Shown one piece after another: positions 1 to 13,100 of a stretch of DNA of 64,000 bases. A program made the position numbers and the translations under genes. Where the stretch lies: assembly GCA_009667805.1 (NCBI GenBank), contig CM019064.1:77622400-77686399 (forward strand), read 5' to 3'. Every line of letters begins with the position of its first letter. Position 1 is the stretch's first letter. Under the pieces are notes generated by a model. That model was not told the origin of the DNA, did no database searches, and saw only the letters and a list, made by a program, of their open reading frames with translations. Source of the stretch: Leptobrachium leishanense (taxonomy: Eukaryota; Chordata; Amphibia; Anura; Megophryidae).

Positions 1-855
1 TGTCTGTGGATACTGGGTGATAAAGTCTTACCAGCAAAAGTATGCAGGGGATCAGTTGAGATGTGGGTGTCTGTGGATACTGGGTGATAACGTCTTACCA
101 GCAAAAGTATGCAGGGGATCAGTTGAGATGTGGGTGTCTGTGGATACTGGGTGATAAAGTCTTACCTGTGGAGAGAGGAGACACATGAATTAGGGATCAT
201 GATGGTGGATGGTATAGGGCATCATGGATAAAACTCCAGGAAATCAACTCTAAGCGTCCACTTAGGATGCCACTTGGGGAGGTCAATGGAGCCAAGGCTC
301 AATGGAGCCACTCTTAGCTGTTATATAGGGCAGACTGATTGCATTCAGGCAGTTAAAAGGTAAACACCTGATGCTGGATGGGCTGTGTCAATAGGGCAGG
401 AGATTCACATGCTAATTAGCAAAGCAAATGGTGGAGAAAGGAGACAAAAATAAATTTAAAAAAAGAGACCAAGGTAACGATACAATGTGGGTGCCTGCAA
501 ATACTGGGTAATAGGGGTCCTACCAGCAAAAGTATGCAGGGGATCAGTTGAGATGTGGGTGTCTGTGGATACTGGGTGATAAAGTCTTACCAGCAAAAGT
601 ATGCAGGGGATCAGTTGAGATGTGGGTGTCTGTGGATACTGGGTGATAACGTCTTACCAGCAAAAGTATGCAGGGGATCAGTTGAGATGTGGGTGTCTGT
701 GGATACTGGGTGATAAAGTCTTACCTGTGGAGAGAGGAGACACATGAATTAGGGATCATGATGGTGGATGGTATAGGGCATCATGGATAAAACTCCAGGA
801 AATCAACTCTAAGCGTCCACTTAGGATGCCACTTGGGGAGGTCACTGTATCCTTC
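1..855. repeat. 67-bp tandem repeat inside a 559-bp-offset direct duplication
   Basis: A 67-bp unit beginning TGTCTGTGGATACTGGGTGA is repeated from position 1 (copies start at 1, 68 and 135) and again from about 493 (493, 560, 627, 694). The whole block 1-285 recurs at 560-844 (offset 559) with almost no differences, including the non-repeated tail after the third unit. The sequence between (about 286-492) is unique here. No coding potential is seen. It lies in an intron upstream of the first visible COL26A1 exon. The array probably continues off the left edge. Confidence 0.9.
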
Positions 856-898
856 CTGGTAAAATCCTTTCTCAAAATAAATAAATAAAGTTAACCCT
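846..898 (+). repeat. 3' tail of an interspersed element ending in AATAAATAAATAA
   Basis: The stretch CCTTCCTGGTAAAATCCTTT followed by CTC and an A/T-rich simple tail is shared with the 3' end of the tRNA-derived SINE at 20,536-20,696 (+) and, reverse-complemented, with 30,427-30,480. This marks a common SINE/LINE 3' end. Only the tail is present here. Confidence 0.6.
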
Positions 899-1090
899 TA
901 CATGCCCATTTATGCCCACTGTCTTTTAGATTTTGGTTTTGCCACATTGGTTCGAGTTCCCTTGGCAGGAGGCCAGCATCCACACTTCAACAGGCATAGA
1001 GGCCGTGTATAGTGTGGGCAAGGGTGCCAAGAAGGGTGAGGGCACAAAGGTAGAGGGAGCTTCAGTTACAAATATAGTTTGTGTTTTCAG

Positions 1091-1153
1091 GGTAAGCCAG
1101 GATTATCAGGACAACCAGGACCAGGGGGACAGAAAGGAGACCAAGGGGCAAGG
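1091..1153 (+). CDS. col26a1: col26a1 collagenous exon (63 nt)
   Basis: Twenty-one codons starting [20 protein letters not shown], a perfect Gly-X-Y run. The acceptor is gttttcag and the donor gtgagt, both phase 0. The length is a multiple of 9, as is usual for collagen exons. Confidence 0.9.
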
Positions 1154-4100
1154 GTGAGTATTGTATGGGTTCAAACAGTGTTATGTTTATCAACTAATAA
1201 TTTTCGTCAGAGACAGAGTTATTCAGAGAGCGGTGAAAAGCAGGAGAATGCCTGGAGAGTGAAAATTCTAGGTCAAAATAGCCGATTTGGAAAGTGAGAT
1301 GAATGGGAGAATTTTTCTGGTTTGGCTATTTTGACCTAGAATTTTCACTTCTCCAGTCATTCTCCTGCTTTTCACCGCTCTCTGAAGAACCCTGTTAGTC
1401 GACTAAATTTTTTTGTGACTAAAACTAAATAAAAACTAAGTTATGGTGACTAAAACTATGATGAAAGTCATTCACATTTTTGTTGACTCATAAAAACTAA
1501 GCTAAAATGTTATGAAGAGGCTATTTGGGAAGAGATCCAGTCAGGACTAATCTCAAGTAAGAAAGAAATGACGAATTTTCTATATTCAGATAAGTCAACT
1601 AAAATCTTGTGACATTTAGTCAACTAAAACTACACTTAAACAAATCAAACAACTAAAATATGACTAAAACTAAATGGAATTTTAGTCACTAGACTATGAC
1701 TAAACTAGATTAAAATTTGCTATCAGAATCAACCCCATAACGACAGGCGGGCGTTGCCCATCGGGGGTGGCTAAATGCCGGCAAAGCGTACAGGTACGTC
1801 TCACCGACAGATGCTGTCACAAGGTGCAGATTGCACCCGACCCCGCAGCTGACGAGCAGCGCATGTCATTGGCTGCAGAGGGGGCGGACTGAGTTCAGTC
1901 CGTCCCCCTGCAGCCAATGACATGCGACGCGCGACGATGCGCGCACAATAGCGGGATCGTGAAAGATCACCATTGTGGATGAACAGTTTTATCCTAGTAT
2001 CACTGGTGAAAGATAGAAAATGTGTATTTATTCCAATATTTACCAACACCATTGTGACTAATGTCATTTGTTTTTTTTGGAATTCAGTCAAAATATTATG
2101 ATTGTGCTGCTGTATTTCCTGGTTTGTTTAGGCCTTGTGAAGCATGTATAAATGATATTTATTTATTTTAAATTATACTTCTTTTATTATGTTTTCACGA
2201 TACAATATTATTTTAACAGGGTTTACCAGGTTTGATAGGACAGCAGGGAATTAAAGGGCCACCTGTAAGTATACACATCCATTCTGTACATGTGAAGCAT
2301 TAACACTTTCTAATGTGTAATGTCTAATTATATGCCAACACATTAAGGGAATGTTCTAGTAACACATATGTACATCATTTGGTGTACAAATAATTTGGTT
2401 TGTATTTTTTTCAAGATGATCAGTAGCAGTAAATAATTACTTATCATTAAATTACATGGCGTTTAGAACCAATGCCTCATTGGGTAAATGGATAACATTT
2501 GGTAATAAATTTAATATTTTGTTGTTTTTATATTAGGGTGAACCTGGCAGTAAAGGAGAGGATGTACTCAAAGCAGAAGAGGTGAATGTAATCAATACTA
2601 CAATAGGTTCAGTAGCAATAAATAAATAAAATACCAGACTTTTTTTTTACATAAAAATAGTGAAATAGTCAAACACACCAAAACCTTTTTTCACCTTGTA
2701 AAGATTTCAGTCCTAAAATTCTAAAATACAACAGTGATAGTCACTTTTTACCTATCCATAATTTATTTATGTTTTAAAATGCAAACTAGTTAATGTTCTA
2801 GGAAATAGCTAGCTGTAAATAATTATTTAGAACCATATTTAAATTTTATCTTTTTAATGTTCTCTTCCAGGGGGAAGGGGTTCAACAGCTTAGAGAAGCC
2901 TTGAAAATATTAGCAGAGAGAGTGCTGATTTTGGAGCATATGATAGGGATTCACGGTGAGTAGTAGATAATGTTTCCCATGTGGTCTGTTTCATCTATAG
3001 AAGTGTAGGCACCTTATGTTAAGGTCTTCCAAAGTGCTTGTAAAATTGCTATTAAGAACATATTTTTTCTTAAAGAATGCAGAAAAAGTCACACCTCCGT
3101 ATTCAGCAGCTTTTCATTCATTCATTCATATTCATTCAGCGCTTTATCACTCATTAGGCTAATGTCAGACGAACGCTGTCTGAACGCACTCTGCGTGCGT
3201 GCATAACGGACGAAGGTACGGACGTACTGACGGAAGATACTGTAGACACCACACGGTCCATTTTTTTTTGACGGATGTAGAAAAAAAAAGGGAAGTATGG
3301 GAAACAAAATAAATTAAAATTAGATGACAGGTACAGTCAGCCAGACCAAATAAACTTCTGAGCGTCAGCGTGATGGACATCGCAAATGCATTGCGTCTGA
3401 TGTCGTGTCATCGCACACACAGGCCGCTACGTGGACAAGGCGCACTCTGGGATCCGTCGTAGCGCTTTTTACGTCGAGGCCTGAATGGAGTCTGTTGCCA
3501 CCTGTGTGCGCACTTCAGTCATACTTCAAGGATTTGAGAATGATCACCAGGGGTCTAGTCCTAAAATAATAAGTGTGGGTACTCTCCGAGATTTATTCTC
3601 CTCTATTAACCGAAGACATATCACACTTAATGCGCAAACCCACACTCAAATATACATATATGTGTAAGGTATGTCAAAATAAGTTACCCCATTAAAATAA
3701 ATGAGGTACCCCATAAACATACCCTAATAAATGGTGCATTATAAAGTAAACTAATGGCATTTCTATGAAACCACCAGTAGATGGCAGCAGAGTGTAAAGC
3801 CTGAATGATGAGCACGTGTTCATGTAAGATGTTTCCCTTAGCAGGTGGGAACCTAAGTGCAGAGCTTCTGTTTCTAGTAGGAACCAAATATCAAAGTACA
3901 ATCCTACCAGAACTGAAGTCATGCTTTGTGTTGCAGGCTGTTGCTACTGTTGGGTAATTAGATAAGACAGTATACAGATGTCAGTGGGTTGTGCTGATGT
4001 GTCATAGCTCACCAGCATACAGGGAATGTGATGACTATAGGATCTCATGTTATATTGTATTGATTGTATTGCACCATTAGCCTACTATAATGCAGATTGA

Positions 4101-7100
4101 GTAATCATATATCTGTACATGTTTAATTGTTTATTATTTTCTATAAGGACATTATTCCAGCATAGGTGAATGTTACTGTTCTATATCTAAATGTGTATTA
4201 ATGTAGTAGGAAGCAAATATTCAAGTGCAAATCCTACCAGAACTGAAGCCATGCTTTGTGTTGCAGAAAACGTTTAAATAAAAACACTTCTGGTTTCACC
4301 CAGCCCGCTCCCTTCGCACATTGGAATTATTGACCATACTTTCAGCATATGTGCAACATATGCATAAAAATACAAACAAGGCAGTGCTTCTTCACACTCT
4401 CAAGGGGAATGAACACAGGGAATAAAAAGTAAAATAAATTAAATTAAAAATAACAAAACAGTCAAGGATTAACTGATTGGATATACCAATAGGGCTCAAA
4501 AGCCACATACAATCAATGATACATACATTTGTAAAAGTAGAGAATGTTCTGATTTAGGAGGAAAAATTTCTGTACATGGATGTTCTTTCTTCTTTTCAAG
4601 AGATGTATATCCGACTTGTGTAGTGGGTACCTCAAAGGAAGACAGATGCGTAGTGCAATACTGTATGCCACAATAAACAATATATATATATGTTCGTAGA
4701 GGTAACAGAAAGGGGAACTCACATTCTTCAAGAGCTTCCAGCCTTCATATGTTCACCTTTCAGGTTGTTATAGGCAAACCAGCTTGCCTTCAAACTCCCG
4801 ATTCGAATCTCCGTAGATGGTATGCATCACCTCGTACGCCTCGGTGATGGAGACGAATATAGACACCAGGAGAGTAGATAGGTAAAAGTAGAAAATTATT
4901 ATTTATTAATCCCAAAAGGGATGGATACAAAGAACCAGAACAGGTTATAGTAAAGTAAAAAGTATAAAACCAAGGGGTCAAATGCCAAACGCGTTTCGCG
5001 CCACTAAGGGCGCTTCTTCAGTGGCAAAATAAGGGAGAGAAAAGAGAAGGTTACCGTTCCTCTCCCAGTCCCAGCTTATATGGCATGGGACTTGAGGTGG
5101 AGCACCTGTCCTTCGAATTCGATCGTAATATTTCCGGCACTCACTGATGACGTCATTCGTAAATGGAGGCTGCAGACTATTGGTGTGTACCAGAAGTTTG
5201 CTCTGGAGGTCGCGGACGTCCCGCGATCTCTCCATGTCAGGTGACTCATCATAAAAACCACTAGATTTCCTCCATAGATTCAGCCCGCAACTCGGCTAAA
5301 ATCTATGTACATAAAAAGGGGATCCTTCCACACACCGAATACTACACATCCATATTAATGGATGTAGCATAGAAAACCAAAAAATATTAAGTGTTGTTTA
5401 TATTAAAAATACTTCATTTGGGTGATTCTATTAAAAGAATATTGAGCAGGTAAACACTCCTATAAAAAATGGATGGATAAACAAACATATGATATTATAT
5501 ATAGACTAAACCTTTTACAGAACAAAGGATCATACTTGGACACAAAACCTATAAGTCCATGTTATAACTGCAGTAAAAAAGTTATACATTCCATACTGGA
5601 ACTGCAGTGCGAGGAATTACAATAAAAAATCTATAAAGCACTCCCATTGCAATGCCTCTCCATAACATGGGCATGGTCTTACACTTGGAACCAAACACCT
5701 CCTAACTCGACCAGAAAAGTATCACAGAGGGAGAGGAAAGTGAGAATGGACAGAAGGTTGGAAATGGGGAATCTGCTACATAGGTTTTGTGTCCAAGTAT
5801 GATCCTTTGTTCTGTAAAAGGTTTAGTCTATATATAATATCATATGTTTGTTTATCCATCCATTTTTTATAGGAGTGTTTACCTGCTCAATATTCTTTTA
5901 ATAGAATCACCCAAATGAAGTATTTTTAATATAAACAACACTTAACATTTTTTGGTTTTCTATGCTACATCCATTAATATGGATGTGTAGTATTCGGTGT
6001 GTGGAAGGATCCCCTTTTTATGTACATAGATTTTAGCTAGGGATGTTTTCGGATGCGGCCGAATTTGCGAAAATTTTTAGATCCGAAAATGGCAGATCCG
6101 AAAAGTTTTCCGAGCCGAAACGAAATATTTTCGGAATTTTCGAATGGACTTGAAATGTGTCAAATCGAAATTTATTGCTTTAAAACGAGGAGAACAGACG
6201 TTCCGAAAAAATGAAAATTTCCGAAATTACGAAAAGTCGATACAAAAAACGAGCTAAGTGACACGAAAATACGAAAAATGGTCGATATTCCGAAAACATG
6301 TACAATTCCGAAAAACAAAAATTTCCGAAATCACGAAAAGTCGATACAAAAAACGAGCTAAGTGACACGAAAATACGAAAAATGGTCGATATTCCGAAAA
6401 CATGTACAATTCCGAAAAACGAAAATTTCCGAAATCACGAAAAGTCGATCCAAAAAACGAGCTAAGTGACACGAAAATACGAAAAATGGTCGATATTCCG
6501 AAAAAAAAATGTACAAGAAAAACGAATCGAGCCGAACCGAATCGAAACAGAAATCGGTCGAAACGAGCCGAATCGAAAAGTTTAAAAATTGGAAAAATCG
6601 AACCGAATCGAACCGAAAAAAAAATCGGTGCACAAGCCTAATTTTAGCCGAGTTGCGGGCTGAATCTATGGAGGAAATCTAGTGGTTTTTACGATCCATG
6701 TCCGGATGAGTCACCCGACATGGAGAGATCGCGGGACGTCCGCGACCTCCAGTGCAAACTTCCGGTACACACCAATAGTCTGCAGCCTCCATTTACGAAT
6801 GACATCAGGAAGCATTATTTTACTGAGAGGGTGGTGGATACATGGACCAGTCTTCCAGTAGAAGTGGTAGAGGCCAAAACAGTAATTGAATTTAAGCAGG
6901 CATGGGATAGGCATAAGGCTATCCTAAACAAAAGATAAATCCAGGTAAAGTATCCATGTAATTGGGCAGACTAGATGGGCCGAAAGGTTCTTATCTGCCG
7001 ACATTTTTCTATGTTTCTACGTCATCAGTGAGTGCCGGAAATACTACGATCGAATTCGAAGGACAGGTGCTCCACCTCAAGTCCGATGCAATATAAGCTG

Positions 7101-10100
7101 GGACTGGGAGAGGGACGGTAACCTTCTCTTTTCTCTCCCTTATTTTGCCACTGAAGAAGCGCCCTTAGTGGCGCGAAACTCGTTTGGTTTTATACTTTTT
7201 ACTTTACCATAACCTGTTATGGTTCCTTGTATCCATCCCTTTTGGGATTAATAAATAATAATTTTCTACTTTTACCTATCTACTCTCCTGGTGTCTATAT
7301 TCGTCTCCATCACTGAGGCGTACGAGGTGATGCATACCATCTACGGAGATTCGAATCGGGAGTTTGAAGGCAAGCTGGTTGGCCTATAACAACCTGAAAG
7401 GTGAACATATGAGGGCTGGAAGCTCTTGAAGAATGTGAGTTCCCCTTTCTGTTACCTCTACGAACACATATATATATTGTTTATTGTGGCATACAGTATT
7501 GCACTACGCATCTGTCTTTCTTTGAGGTACCCACTACACAAGTCGGATATACATCTCTTGAAAAAAAGAAAGAACATCCATGTACAGAAATTTTTCCTCC
7601 TAAATCAGAACATTCTCTACTTTTACAAATGTATGTATCATTGATTGTATGTGGCTTTTGAGCCCTATTGGTATATCAATCAGTTAATCCTTGACTGTTT
7701 TGTTATTTTTAATTTAATTTATTTAAATTTTTATTCCCTGTGTTCATTCCCCTTGAGAGTGTGAAGAAGCGCTGCCTTGTTTGTATTTTTATGCTTATGG
7801 TCACTTTTGGGTATTGGGAAGATATCCGGCAACTATAGCGACCTTCACTCTGTTCTCTCCTCCATTTGTAAGCGCACTATCCTCCACTTTTTTATATGTG
7901 CAACATATGCCGATCAAATGGTTTCACACCTATTCCCTACCAGGGCGGCTGCGTCATCCAGAAGAATCCAGCCCACTTCGGGCCCTATTACAATCTTTGT
8001 GTTAAAACGCATGCGCAACGCGGGAAATTGTGAGCCCAGCATTAAACATTAACGCTCGTAAATCAACGCTGGAATTACAATCCTCGTGCATTTTTTCCTC
8101 CGTCAAGCAATAACGCGCGTAAAAAAGACGCGCAAAAACGCGCACGCAGCAACATTGCGCGCAGAAATCAGAATCAGAATTAAGAACCACAATTGTCTCA
8201 TGTTACATTTTTGAGCCTGTCAAAGTCAATCTGCACATATATGCTGCATCAATAAAAAATGCACACACAAGTTCTCCAATTTATTGGTTTGTATTTTTAG
8301 AATGTGTAACTATACTTTTCTGCGTATTTTGTTTCGGCCAGGTTGATAGGAGTTGCTAAAATTATGAGCGAAACGTCTATCCGTTAATTCCTGTGCATAG
8401 ATTGTAATACCATCCGCATACCAGCGCACAAACGCATTTGCGCTCACAATGTTAAGTATAGGACGGGCGACGTACAGTAAGCTCGTGCAGCGTTCGCGCA
8501 GGTTCACCCGCGGTAGACGTATACACGCGTTTGTTGCGCTGACATTGTAATACGACGTTCAGCTCAAAGGGTTTTGCCCCTCGCGTTAATGCGTTTTTGC
8601 GCGGGCGCAAACTTATGCGCGAAGATTGTAATAGGGCCCTTCATGTATAAAATATAACAAGAAAAAGGTTGTCATTTGCGCTCACCCCCACACTCAAATA
8701 TGATATTAATATTTAAATACAATGATAGGCTGGGATTTATGGAATCATTAGGATATATTTATCATATAGTTCTGGTGACCATATAAACAAACACAAGGAA
8801 GAAGGCAATAACAGCACTCTCAGAGGGCTTAACCCTGAAACAATCAATAAAGACCAGCTTGTACCGAGGTGCAACAAGAATGCCAACACATAATATATTT
8901 TAATACAAAGAAGCACACAAACCAAACACCAAAATGAAAGTAATGAGAGGGTCCTATGGTGAACCGTGTAGTAACAACCAATAACTGGTGATGAAAAGCC
9001 TGACTGCAGACCATAATAAAGATGAATGGTCAATGGACAGCAGGTGGAGGACAACAAATTTGCAAAGCATAAATGGCTCACTATTACCTCAGCGGTTCAA
9101 GCCGCCTACTCAACAACTGGCTAATAAGGAAAGCAATCAGGAAAATAGAAGGCTATAGTAACCGTGGTATACCACCATAGGACTCAACCAGATCAACAAC
9201 AGTTAAAATCAGAAGGCCATCGCTCGACGCGTTTCGCCCTGCTGGGCTTAGTCCTGAGCTGAAGTGGCACCGCAAGGAGACGCTGGGTATAAATACACAC
9301 CGGGCAAAAAAATTAATTAACGTTAAATGGCGTTAGTCATACATACTACACAATTCCTGCAAGCCGTGACGTTTCAGTTATACCACGCCTCCAAGTTTGT
9401 ACCATGTGGGCACGTGAATAACCAATCGGAGCAGTACACAGCGTGTAATGCCCACGTGATCCAGAGAGCACCAATCTCTGGCACATCTACCCTGCATAGA
9501 TAGACAGAGTGTGTACGCTACGGTATACAAATGAGCAGCCTACATATGGCAATAAACTGCCGATATTTGATATAATGCAAAAGCAGCCACTACTAATAAA
9601 AAATATATGTATACGATATGGCATGTAGATAAGTATCCGCAGGATCATAAAAATTAGATGACAAACACCTGAGGTATATCGCACTCCATTTGCCTGTACA
9701 AAAACCCAAAGTACATGAACATATCTGAAACGTCAGATAAAAAATAGCCGCAATGGTGTAAATCCCAGCGGAACCTTAACAGACTAACACAAAATTAATG
9801 AATAGATGTGTACACAAATTAATAATAATAAATGATGATAATAGTAATAGTGATAAAATCATAAATACAACAATTGCAGAACACTCTACTAGGGGATACA
9901 TAAGCCTTAATGAGTACAATCCATCACTATAGCATATGGATAGTGTATGAAAGTCATAAGGCTACATAAGAGATGGAAATAGGTAAACAATACAAAAGCA
10001 ATAGTGATGATGGTCAAATAAAAGGAGAGAAGGTGAAACCCTAATTTAAGCCATGGGGGGAGCGTGAGTTGAGCCGATATATCCAAAATGCTTCGCGTCG

Positions 10101-13100
10101 CAATAATCTAACGTCCAGGTTCCCTTTTCTGGGACCGATTTTCACCTGTTCAAGTCCCAAAAATCTGAAATTGTAAAAGTACAAACCCGACAATGTTGAA
10201 AGTGTCTGGCTACCGGTGTATCTTTACGCAATTTGATGGTTCTAATATGTTCTAAAATACAAACTTTTAAAGGGCAAATGGTCTTACCTATACATATCAT
10301 ACCACAGTGGCATATCAGCTGGTATACAACCCCTGTGGAATTACAGTTCAAAAATTGACGGATGTCATATGATCTTGAATTGTCATAATTAGAAAAAGTT
10401 TTGGCATGCCGAGACACGAAGGGGCAGGCCTTACATCTGCCGCATTTATACATCCCCCTCAGTTCTTTAGTGAGCCACGTGTGAGATGTAGGCCCTGAAG
10501 ATTGAAAGTGACTATGCACCAGTTGGTCATTAAGATTCGTGCACCTTCTAGCGGTAATACTAGGTCTTAATGGGAGTACCTCTTTAAAATGAGGATCTTG
10601 GGTTAAGAGAGGCCAAAATCTAATGCAAATCTTGTTAATGGCTTCCCAACCTAGATCGTAGTTAGCGATCATTCTAATGACTCCAGTCGTATTGATATTA
10701 GGTGCGTCCTGAAGTAACAGGTGACGATCCGAAAGAAGTGCTCTTTTGTAAGCTTTTTTCAGGGTCTTATTTGGATATCCCTTCTCTTTAAAGGATGACC
10801 TCAACTCAAGAGTCTTAAGTTTGAACTCTTTTATTGAACTGCATGTGCGACGTAAGCGTAGGTACGGCCTGTAGGAATTCCACGGCGCAAAGGCAACGGG
10901 TGATGACTGGCCCAATTCAATAAATTGTTAGATGAAGTTGGCTTACGGTACAAAGTGGAGCTGAGAGTACCTTCAGTATCTTTTTTGATGATAATATCAA
11001 GAAAATTAAGTTCAGCAGTTTGAACTTCAAAAGTAAATTTCAAGTTAAGGTCATTAGTAGTCAAGCTCTCAACAAAGTGATGGAAATCAACAGCCGTAGA
11101 TGTCCAGACAACAATAATGTCATCAATGTACCAGCGCCAACTAAAAATATATGGTTTAAACCGAAGCATAGACGGACCGTCAATGATATTTTCCTCCCAT
11201 AGGCCAAGATACAAGTGAGTAGGCGGCTTGAACCGCTGAGGTAATAGTGAGCCAGTTGTGCTTTGCAAATTTGTTGTCCTCCACCTGCTGTCCAATGACT
11301 ATTCATCTTTATTACGTTCTGCAGTCAGGCTTTTCATCACCAGTTATTGGTTGTTACTACACGGTTCACCATAGGACCCTCGCATTACTTTCATTTTGGG
11401 GTTTGGTTTGTGTGCCTCTTTGTATTAAAATATATTATGTGTTGGCACTCTTGTTGCACCTCGCTGCAGGCTGGTCTTTATTAGTTCTGGTGACCTATTT
11501 GAATATGTGATTGAAACATAATAAAAGATATTCAGTGTATTGGCCAAAAGGGAACTCGTTCCCACTGGAAAAAAAAGTGGAGGAACTGCGTTACCAAGCA
11601 TTTCTGCTCGGCTTGACCGCTGCCGATCATCCTTACATAAATAAAAGCAGTTCTGTGTATGTGAGCATTTTTTATTATGTCGAACTGTGATCAACAGAAA
11701 AAATAGGTTACTATATGATTAACTAGTTCTACTCCCTGTGTTTGACTCCCACCATTTTTTATTATTATTATTCTTTATTTATAAAGCGCCAGCATATTCT
11801 GCAGCGCTGTACAATAAGCACAGTATAGACAGGGTTACAATACATTGAACAACATTTGACAAACAGTACAGGAGGAGATGAGGGCCCTATTCCCGTAGGA
11901 ACTCGCAATCTAGGAGGGTTGGGGTTGGAAACAGGAGGAGAGGACTGTAAGGTGAGAGTGATTGATGGTTGCGTCAGTGAGTTGGGTGGTAGGCTTCCCT
12001 AAATAGGAATGTTTTAAGGGAGCGTTTGAAGGAAGAGAAGTTAGGGGAAAGTCTGACAGTACGAGGGAGAGCGTTCCAGAGAGTGGGGGCTGTGCGTGAG
12101 AAATCCTGCAGTCTATCATGGGAAGAGGTGATGCGGGGAGAAGCTAGGCGCAGGTCACTGTTTGACCTTAGGGAGCGGGCTGGGGTGTATTTGGTGATTA
12201 GTGAGGACAGGTAGTGGGGCGCTGAGTTAGTGAGGGTTTTGTAGGTAAGGATAAGGATTTTGAACTTAATTCTGCAGTGGATGGGGAGCCAGTGAAGGGA
12301 CTCGCAGAGGGGAGCGGCAGAGACAGAGCGGCGGGTGAGGTGAATTAGCCTGGCGGAGGCGTTCAGGATGGATTGTAGGGGGAGAGGCGGGACAAAGGGA
12401 GGCCAGATAAGAGATTATTGCAATAGTCGAGTCGGGAGATTACCAGGGCGTGTATGAGTTGTTTTGTGGTGACAGCGGTAAGAAATAGCCGAATTCTGGA
12501 AATATTACGCAGTTGGTATCGGCAGGAGGAGGAAAGAGACTGGATGTGGGGGATGAAGGAAGGAGCAGAGTCAAGTGTAACTCCAAGACAGCGAACTTGG
12601 TTTGATGGGGAGATGGTGATACCCTCCACCGTGATATAGAAGTCAGGAGGTGGGGAGGCATTGGAGGGAGGAATAAGTAGGAGCTCAGTCTTTGACATGT
12701 CGATCTTTAGGTGGTGGGAGGCCATCCAGGAGGAGATGCCAGATAAACAGTCACTGACTTTTGAAAGGACAGGGGGAGAGAGATCAGGGGTAGAGAGGTA
12801 GATCTGAGTGTCATCAGCGTAGAGGTGGTAATTAAAGCCAAAGCTGTTGATGATTTTGCCCAGGGAGGAGGTGTAGATGGAAAAGAGCAGAGGACCAACG
12901 ACAGAGCCTTGAGGTACACCAACAGATAGAGGCAATGAAGAGGAGGAGTTACCAGCAAAGGACACACTGAAGGACCTGTTGGATAAATAGGAGTCAACCC
13001 AAGCAAGTGCAGTGTCACCGAGACCCAGAGAGTTGAGGGTCTGTAGAAGGAGGGGGTGGTCAACAGTGTCAAAAGCAGCCGAGAGGTCAAGCAGGATGAG

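Larger units (their letters stand above)
4340..7912. mobile_element. Large inverted repeat derived from a Penelope-like element, non-coding
   Basis: The left arm (about 4366-5552) pairs with the right arm (about 5780-7796): for example CACATACAATCAATGATACA at 4504 is matched inversely near 7645. The spacer between the arms is 5553-5779. Each arm has one hammerhead-like motif (4983-5026 on -, 7146-7189 on +). The right arm was later interrupted by a hAT MITE (6038-6640) and a CR1 3' end (6804-7020), both absent from the left arm. The assignment to Penelope-like elements rests on the hammerhead motif and the inverted-copy layout shared with the coding PLEs at 8.7-11.5 and 45.3-54.4 kb. No transposase or RT is left. 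Confidence 0.65.
8737..11510 (-). mobile_element. Penelope-like element with inverted flanking copies
   Basis: 8737-9110 is an inverted copy of 11,218-11,510 (shared GTTATTGGTTGTTACTACAC and neighbours; the right copy lacks a stretch near its end). Between them are a hammerhead-like motif (9222-9259), about 900 bp of non-coding sequence, and a minus-strand RT/GIY-YIG gene fragment (10,142-11,295). Inverted partial copies at the ends are usual for PLE insertions. The RT is 5'-truncated. Confidence 0.75.

Noticed and set aside
1091..2955. EMID1 as the identity of the collagen gene
   Set aside because: The [11 protein letters not shown] and SGQD motifs fit COL26A1 better; from memory EMID1 has a different sequence after the helix. 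A reciprocal search would settle it.
6180..6641. Repeated Phe-rich minus-strand frames
   Set aside because: By-product of the 104-bp repeat in the hAT MITE.
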